Assembly: GCA_005881355.1 (NCBI GenBank)
Contig: VBDM01000071.1
Span: forward strand, 1-10,622
DNA length: 10,622 nt
Direction: 5' to 3'
Origin: Betaproteobacteria bacterium
GTDB lineage: Bacteria > Pseudomonadota > Gammaproteobacteria > Burkholderiales > SG8-39
Shown: piece after piece, positions 6,984 to 10,622 of the stretch
How the letters are laid out: every line of letters begins with the position of its first letter
How positions within the stretch are numbered: the stretch's first letter is position 1
Position numbers and translations under genes: made by a program
Notes under the pieces: generated by a model
Told to the model about the DNA's origin: nothing
The model's database searches: none
Seen by the model: only the letters and a program-made list of their open reading frames with translations

Positions 6984-7958
6984 TCAGTCGACCTTCGCTC
7001 CCGAGACCTTGACGACCTTCGCCCACTTCTGGATGTCCTCCTCCAGGAATTTTCCGAATTCGGCGGAAGTCATATGTATCGGAACGGCGCCCTGCTTGGC
7101 CCAGACTTCCTTTACGTCGGGCAGGCGGATGATTCTCTGGATCTCCAAATTCAGTTTTTCAATGTTCGGCTTCGGTGTGGCCGCGGGTGCCATGAGCCCG
7201 AGCCATATGACGGATTCGTAGCCTGGAACGCCGGCCTCGCTCACGGTCGGCACCTCGGGCATGATTGTGGAGCGCCCCCTGCCGGAGGTGGCGATGGCTC
7301 GCACTTTGCCGGCGCGCGAGAGTTGCGCCATCGTCGTGATCGCGTCGAACATCATCTGCACGTCGCCCGCGATGACACTGGTGCGGGCCTCGGCGCTTCC
7401 CTTGTGCGGCACGTGCACGACGTCGATTCCCGCCATCGCCTTGAACAGCTCACCCGCCATGTGGTAGGGCGTGCCTGGACCCGAAGAGGCATAGTTGAGC
7501 ACCCCGGGCTTGGCTTTGGCGAGCGCGATCAACTCCTTCAGATTCTGCGCCGGAACCGACGGATTCACCACCAGGAGCAGATCCGAGTAGTTGATCGGCG
7601 AGATCGGAGCAAGATCGCGCATCAGGCTGTAGGGCTTATTTGAAATCAGCGACTCGTTTACCGTGTGCGTGTTCGACATCATGAGCAAGGTGTAGCCGTC
7701 TGGGGCGGACTTCGCCACAGCGTCGGTGCCGATGATAGCGCCGGCGCCGGGCCGGTTTTCGACCACGAACGGTTGCGCTAGGGACTTCTCCAGCCGGTCG
7801 CCGAGAACACGAGCATAGACGTCCGCGGGGCCGCCGGCTGAAAAAGGCACGACGATTTTCACCGGCTTCGTGGGGTAGGCGGCCTGCGCGAGCGCGCCGG
7901 TCGAGGTGCAGCTCGCGACGACGAGACCGATGACCTTCAGTAGATTTACTAGTTTCAT
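6984..7958 (-). CDS. Bug/TctC-family periplasmic solute-binding protein
   Basis: Extracytoplasmic receptor of the tripartite tricarboxylate transporter type. 324 residues, typical length. Residues 1-26 form a signal peptide (MKLVNLLKVIGLVVASC... with a cleavage site near ALAQA/AYP). The family opening YPTKPVKIVVPFSAGGPAD (28-46) follows, then VENRPGAGAIIGTDAVAKSAPDGYTL (66 on), the NYASSGPGTPYHMAGE segment and a C-terminal FGKFLEEDIQKWAKVVK. Start: ATG 7958 has a good SD and directly precedes the signal peptide. The frame is also open upstream to an ATG at 8051, but those 31 residues belong to a remnant of another gene and would hide the signal peptide. No tctA/tctB membrane genes are in the window; Bug proteins are often orphans in Betaproteobacteria. 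Its place ahead of the hydroxylase suggests capture of that enzyme's substrate (inference). Ligand unknown. Confidence 0.93.
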   Translation of the reverse strand: MKLVNLLKVIGLVVASCTSTGALAQAAYPTKPVKIVVPFSAGGPADVYARVLGDRLEKSLAQPFVVENRPGAGAIIGTDAVAKSAPDGYTLLMMSNTHTVNESLISNKPYSLMRDLAPISPINYSDLLLVVNPSVPAQNLKELIALAKAKPGVLNYASSGPGTPYHMAGELFKAMAGIDVVHVPHKGSAEARTSVIAGDVQMMFDAITTMAQLSRAGKVRAIATSGRGRSTIMPEVPTVSEAGVPGYESVIWLGLMAPAATPKPNIEKLNLEIQRIIRLPDVKEVWAKQGAVPIHMTSAEFGKFLEEDIQKWAKVVKVSGAKVD

Positions 7959-7960
7959 GC

Positions 7961-7970
7961 ATCCTTCCTC
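7961..7970 (-). promoter_or_regulatory. Ribosome binding site that sets the tctC start
   Basis: The minus strand reads GAGGAAGGAT just before the ATG at 7958. This strong purine-rich SD supports 7958 as the start and argues against the upstream ATG at 8051. Confidence 0.7.
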
Positions 7971-7994
7971 GTGTCGAAACCCGTTGTCTGCATT

Positions 7995-8010
7995 CCCGCG
8001 ACGAGGCGGG
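7995..8010 (-). other. Short hairpin at the end of the xth remnant
   Basis: CCCGC (7995-7999) pairs with GCGGG (8006-8010) with a 6-base loop, at the point where xth similarity ends. No T-run follows on either strand. It may be chance or may mark the rearrangement breakpoint. No convincing sigma70 promoter was found for tctC in the 125-base gap 7959-8083. Confidence 0.25.
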
Positions 8011-8051
8011 CGCACCTTGAGCGAATCGACGTTCCATGACGCGAGCTTCAT
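8004..8051 (-). pseudogene. xth: Remnant of exodeoxyribonuclease III gene (first ~16 codons)
   Basis: Starting at ATG 8051 the minus strand encodes MKLASWNVDSLKVRPP. This is almost the standard N-terminus of exodeoxyribonuclease III (MKLASWNVNSLKVRLP-type), including the conserved Asn7. Similarity ends after about 16 codons, and no other part of the enzyme (LQETK, GWRxD or DHxP motifs) is found in the window. It begins 32 bases after the stop of the DUF4124-glutaredoxin gene, normal spacing for a next gene in an operon. The remnant is in frame with tctC by chance, so start prediction could wrongly fuse the two. The identification rests on a short but very characteristic match. Confidence 0.65.
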
Positions 8052-8083
8052 TTCGCGCCCCGTCTGGAAAGCCGACGCTCTTG

Positions 8084-8659
8084 CTATCTATAGGCGCTAT
8101 AGGAACCTGGAGGCGCGCCCGCGCCCTGCTGCGCTTGGGCTGGAGCCGGTGATTTGGCAGCCGGTTCCATCTTGCGCAGCGCCTCGATCGGCACCTGAGG
8201 TACCGAAGACGGATATCCGGCCGAATCAAGCAGGCCGTTATAGAGGCTCTCCTGGAATCCGGTTTGCACCTGCGCGCCGACGGTCAGCAGCGGCACGTCA
8301 GTCTTGCCGGACAGTCCCTTGATCTCGTCAACGTCCTTTTGAGTGACAACGCCGACTTCCTTGAACGGTACTGCGCGCTTGACCAACAGCGCGCGCGCCT
8401 GATCGCAAGGGAGGCAGTCCGTCGAAGTGTAAAGAGTCACTGGGAAATTCTTTGCCGCCAACTGCGTGGCATAGGGCAGGTTCGACGTCTCGACCGGCCC
8501 GTGGCGAAAAGTCTTTTTTTGCACGGCTTTGGCGTCGGGCGGCGGTGGAGTCTGCGTATAGTGAACCTTACCCTCTTTGTCCACCCAACGGTAGGCTTGC
8601 CCCGAGGCATCGGCGCAGGCAATCGACAGAACCGCTGCAGCGATGAAAGGTATGCGCAT
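8084..8659 (-). CDS. Exported DUF4124-glutaredoxin fusion protein
   Basis: A 191-residue protein with three parts. A signal peptide (about 1-21, MRIPFIAAAVLSIACADASG) precedes a DUF4124 module (22-45, YRWVDKEGKVHYTQTPPPPDA), whose aromatic/charged pattern matches the family. A glutaredoxin/thioredoxin-fold domain (about 72-150) follows, with redox motif Cys82-Leu-Pro-Cys85 after FPVTLYTSTD and the cis-proline motif TDVP (Pro123). The last 25 residues are a low-complexity Ala/Pro/Gln tail. It is probably periplasmic and may act on thiols or disulfides there; cytosolic glutathione-linked chemistry is less likely. Substrate unknown. The ATG at 8659 has a clear SD (GAGGAG, + strand 8669-8674, spacing 9) lying across the end of prlC. 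The 13-base gap from prlC indicates an operon. Cys15 in SIAC raises the alternative of a lipoprotein. Confidence 0.88.
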   Translation of the reverse strand: MRIPFIAAAVLSIACADASGQAYRWVDKEGKVHYTQTPPPPDAKAVQKKTFRHGPVETSNLPYATQLAAKNFPVTLYTSTDCLPCDQARALLVKRAVPFKEVGVVTQKDVDEIKGLSGKTDVPLLTVGAQVQTGFQESLYNGLLDSAGYPSSVPQVPIEALRKMEPAAKSPAPAQAQQGAGAPPGSYSAYR

Positions 8660-8668
8660 GCGGTAACG

Positions 8669-8674
8669 CTCCTC
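8669..8674 (-). promoter_or_regulatory. Ribosome binding site overlapping the prlC stop codon
   Basis: The minus strand carries GAGGAG 9 bases before the ATG at 8659 and overlapping the prlC TGA (8675-8673). This supports coupled translation of prlC and the DUF4124-glutaredoxin gene and fixes the start. Confidence 0.6.
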
Positions 8675-10622
8675 AGGCGGCGATCATACCATTGTGTCGC
8701 AACAGCGCGTCGATCCGCGGCTCGCGTCCACGAAACGCCTTGAACGACTCGAGCGCCGGGCGGCTGCCTCCTACAGCGAGGATCTCGTCGCGGAAGCACC
8801 CACCGGTTCCGGCGTCGAGCACGCCCTTCTCCTCGAACAGGCTGTAGGCGTCCGCCGAGAGCACTTCGGCCCACTTGTAGCTGTAGTAGCCGGCCGCGTA
8901 AGCACCGGCGAAGATATGCGAGAAGTTGTTCAAGAAACGGCTGTACCGGGGCGGGGTTACTACGGCGACCTTCGCCCTGATTTCTTCCAGCAGCTGCAGC
9001 GGCGTTTTTGCTCCTTCCGGGTCGTATTCGTGGTGCAGGTGCATGTCGACAAGCGCGAACTCGATCTGGCGCACCGTGTGCATTCCGCTCTGAAAATTCT
9101 TTGCCTCCAGCATCTTGTCGAACAACGCGCGCGGCAAGGGCTCCCCGCTCTCCACGTGAGCAGTCATGCGGGCGAGCACGGCCCACTCCCAGCAGAAGTT
9201 TTCCATGAACTGCGAAGGCAGCTCGACGGCGTCCCATTCGACCCCGCGCATTCCGGAGACGCCCAAGTAGTCGACCCGTGAAAGGAGATGGTGTAAACCG
9301 TGTCCGAATTCGTGGAACAGTGTCATCACGTCGTCGTGGGTCAACAGCGCTGGCCTGCCCCCGACCGGCGCGGGGAAGTTGCAAACGAGGTGGGCGACCG
9401 GGATCTGGAGCTCGCCCCAGAGTCGCTGCCTCGCAATCGCCTCATCCATCCAGGCGCCGCCGCGCTTGGTTTCCCGTGAATACGGATCGAGATAAAACTG
9501 GCCGATAAGCTTGCTGCCCGCATCGGTGATTCGGAAAAAACGAACGTCCGGGTGCCAGATTTCACCCGCGTCCGGAAGGATGCGTATGCCGTACAGAATC
9601 TCGACCAGCCGGAACATGCCCTCGAGGACTTTGGATTCTTGGAAATACTGCTTCACGTCCTGGTCGGAGAACGCGTAGCGTTCCACCTGCAGTCTTTCGG
9701 ACGCGAACGCGATGTCCCAGGCACGGAGTTCCTCGAGCCCGAGCTCCCTACGTGCGAAGTCTTCGAGCTCCGCGTAATCTTTGCGGGCGCGGGGCAGTGC
9801 TTTTGCGGCAAGATCGTTGAGGAAGTCGAGTGCAGCCCCCGGCGACTCGGCCATCTTCGGCACCAGCGAAAGTTCCGCGAAGCTCCGGTAGCCGAGCAGT
9901 TGCGCCTTTTCTTTCCGCAGGCGGAGCTCCCGCACGATGATCGAGGTGTTGTCGAATTCCGGTTTCCCGAATTCGCTCGCCCGCGTGACGTGCGCGCGAT
10001 ACAGCGTTTCCCGCAGGCTGCGATTCTCTGCGTATTGCATCAAGGGTCCGTAAGAGGGCGCGTGCAGCGTAAACTTCCAAGCTTCTTGCCCATCCTTGCG
10101 CGCGGCTTCTTCCGCCGCCCGCAACACGTCTTCCGGGATCCCGGCCAATTCTCCGCGGTCGGTGATCAGCGCCGAAAACGCATTGGTTGCATCGAGCAGA
10201 TTCTCGGAAAACTTGGCCTCGAGCGCCGCGAGTTCCTCCTCGATCTCGGCAAAGCGCCGCTTTTTCTCCGGCGCGAGCTCAGCTCCGCCCAAACGGTAGT
10301 CGCGCAGGTCGTTCTCGACGCTCTTGCGCTGCGCCTGCGACAAGCTCTCGAAATCCCCCGAAGCGCGCAAAGCCTTGAATTTTTCGTACAAACCGAAGTT
10401 TTGCGCGAGCTCGGTGCGGTACTGCGTGACCCTGGGCAGATAGGTGTTGTACGCATGGCGGATAGCGGGGTTGTCGTCCACTGCGTGCAGGTGACCGACT
10501 ACGCCCCAGGCTCGCGACAGCTGTTCATTGGCGTTTTCCAGCGGTTCGGCGAACTCGTCCCAGGAAGCGGCCGTGCTCTTGTCTGCAAGCCGCGCGATCA
10601 GGGCGCGGTTCTCGGCGAGCAC
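8673..10622 (-). CDS. prlC: Oligopeptidase A (M3 family zinc peptidase), 5' end beyond window
   Basis: Cytoplasmic metallopeptidase that degrades short peptides, including cleaved signal peptides. 649-650 residues are visible. Compared with E. coli PrlC (680), about 30 N-terminal residues lie outside; the GTG at the window edge is an internal valine codon, not a start. The zinc site is HEFGH at fragment residues 437-441, in DDVMTLFHEFGHGLHHLL. The third ligand is Glu467 in WDAVELPSQFMENFCWE, with the same 26-residue spacing as E. coli. Other family segments are IWHPDVRFF, FYLDPYSRETKRGGAWMD, FSHIFAGAYAAGYYSYKWAEVLSADA and the C-terminal FRGREPRIDALLRHNG. The gene looks intact and opens the minus-strand operon that continues into the DUF4124-glutaredoxin gene. 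Its promoter is outside the window. Confidence 0.97.
   Translation of the reverse strand: MLAENRALIARLADKSTAASWDEFAEPLENANEQLSRAWGVVGHLHAVDDNPAIRHAYNTYLPRVTQYRTELAQNFGLYEKFKALRASGDFESLSQAQRKSVENDLRDYRLGGAELAPEKKRRFAEIEEELAALEAKFSENLLDATNAFSALITDRGELAGIPEDVLRAAEEAARKDGQEAWKFTLHAPSYGPLMQYAENRSLRETLYRAHVTRASEFGKPEFDNTSIIVRELRLRKEKAQLLGYRSFAELSLVPKMAESPGAALDFLNDLAAKALPRARKDYAELEDFARRELGLEELRAWDIAFASERLQVERYAFSDQDVKQYFQESKVLEGMFRLVEILYGIRILPDAGEIWHPDVRFFRITDAGSKLIGQFYLDPYSRETKRGGAWMDEAIARQRLWGELQIPVAHLVCNFPAPVGGRPALLTHDDVMTLFHEFGHGLHHLLSRVDYLGVSGMRGVEWDAVELPSQFMENFCWEWAVLARMTAHVESGEPLPRALFDKMLEAKNFQSGMHTVRQIEFALVDMHLHHEYDPEGAKTPLQLLEEIRAKVAVVTPPRYSRFLNNFSHIFAGAYAAGYYSYKWAEVLSADAYSLFEEKGVLDAGTGGCFRDEILAVGGSRPALESFKAFRGREPRIDALLRHNGMIAA

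Noticed and set aside
7902..7958. Possible lipobox (VASC) in the TctC signal peptide
   Set aside because: Bug proteins are normally soluble periplasmic proteins, and a good signal peptidase I site (ALAQA/AYP) lies just after it. Lipoprotein processing is not favoured.
8019..8036. Minus-strand TGGAACG...GCT considered as a sigma54 promoter for tctC
   Set aside because: The GG-to-GC spacing is one base too long, and the bases are the coding start of the xth remnant.
6984..8051. Extended tctC reading frame starting at ATG 8051
   Set aside because: The additional 31 residues would bury the signal peptide, and their first part matches exodeoxyribonuclease III. The strong SD and signal peptide place the start at 7958.
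9792..9807. Plus-strand sequence resembling a sigma54 -24/-12 element (GGCA...TTGC with correct GG-GC spacing)
   Set aside because: It lies inside prlC on the opposite strand, with no plus-strand gene downstream. Only part of the consensus matches, so chance is likely despite ntrC in the window.

Overview
The window looks like chromosomal DNA from a GC-rich Proteobacterium, most likely a betaproteobacterium (Burkholderiales-like). Four things point this way: a type I glutamine synthetase with the adenylylation tyrosine, followed by ntrB-ntrC; small DUF4124 proteins beside housekeeping genes; a lone Bug/TctC-type binding protein; and NtrB/NtrC proteins that match the enterobacterial ones in length and motifs. 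The assignment is an inference from gene content. No phylogeny was run.

Layout. Positions 1-1125 (+) hold the 3' four-fifths of glnA. Its 3' UTR contains a likely intrinsic terminator, followed directly by a sigma70-like promoter. Next come a secreted DUF4124/coiled-coil protein (1286-1747), ntrB/glnL (1872-2945) and ntrC/glnG (2955-4361). This is a nitrogen-control block: GlnA assimilates ammonium, NtrB senses nitrogen status through PII, and NtrC activates sigma54 promoters.

From 4383 to 10622 every gene is on the minus strand and converges on ntrC. In transcription order they are: prlC (oligopeptidase A, 5' end outside the window); a secreted DUF4124-glutaredoxin protein; a 16-codon remnant of the start of an exodeoxyribonuclease III gene; a TctC/Bug solute-binding protein; and a two-subunit molybdenum hydroxylase of the isoquinoline 1-oxidoreductase/nicotinate dehydrogenase type. 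The hydroxylase consists of an intact [2Fe-2S] alpha subunit and a beta subunit that overlaps it by ATGA.

Two signs of damage stand out. (1) The beta subunit has lost a short internal segment near its C-terminus, with a change of frame. The conserved end, including the GxGE catalytic-glutamate motif, is still present but out of frame, so the gene is broken or the assembly is wrong there. (2) The start of an xth gene survives just upstream of tctC. This suggests that the tctC-hydroxylase block joined, or replaced most of, an older prlC-glutaredoxin-xth operon. I saw no CRISPR array, tRNA, rRNA, insertion sequence or phage gene. The rest of the window is ordinary core-genome content, and I do not claim a new defence or mobile system.
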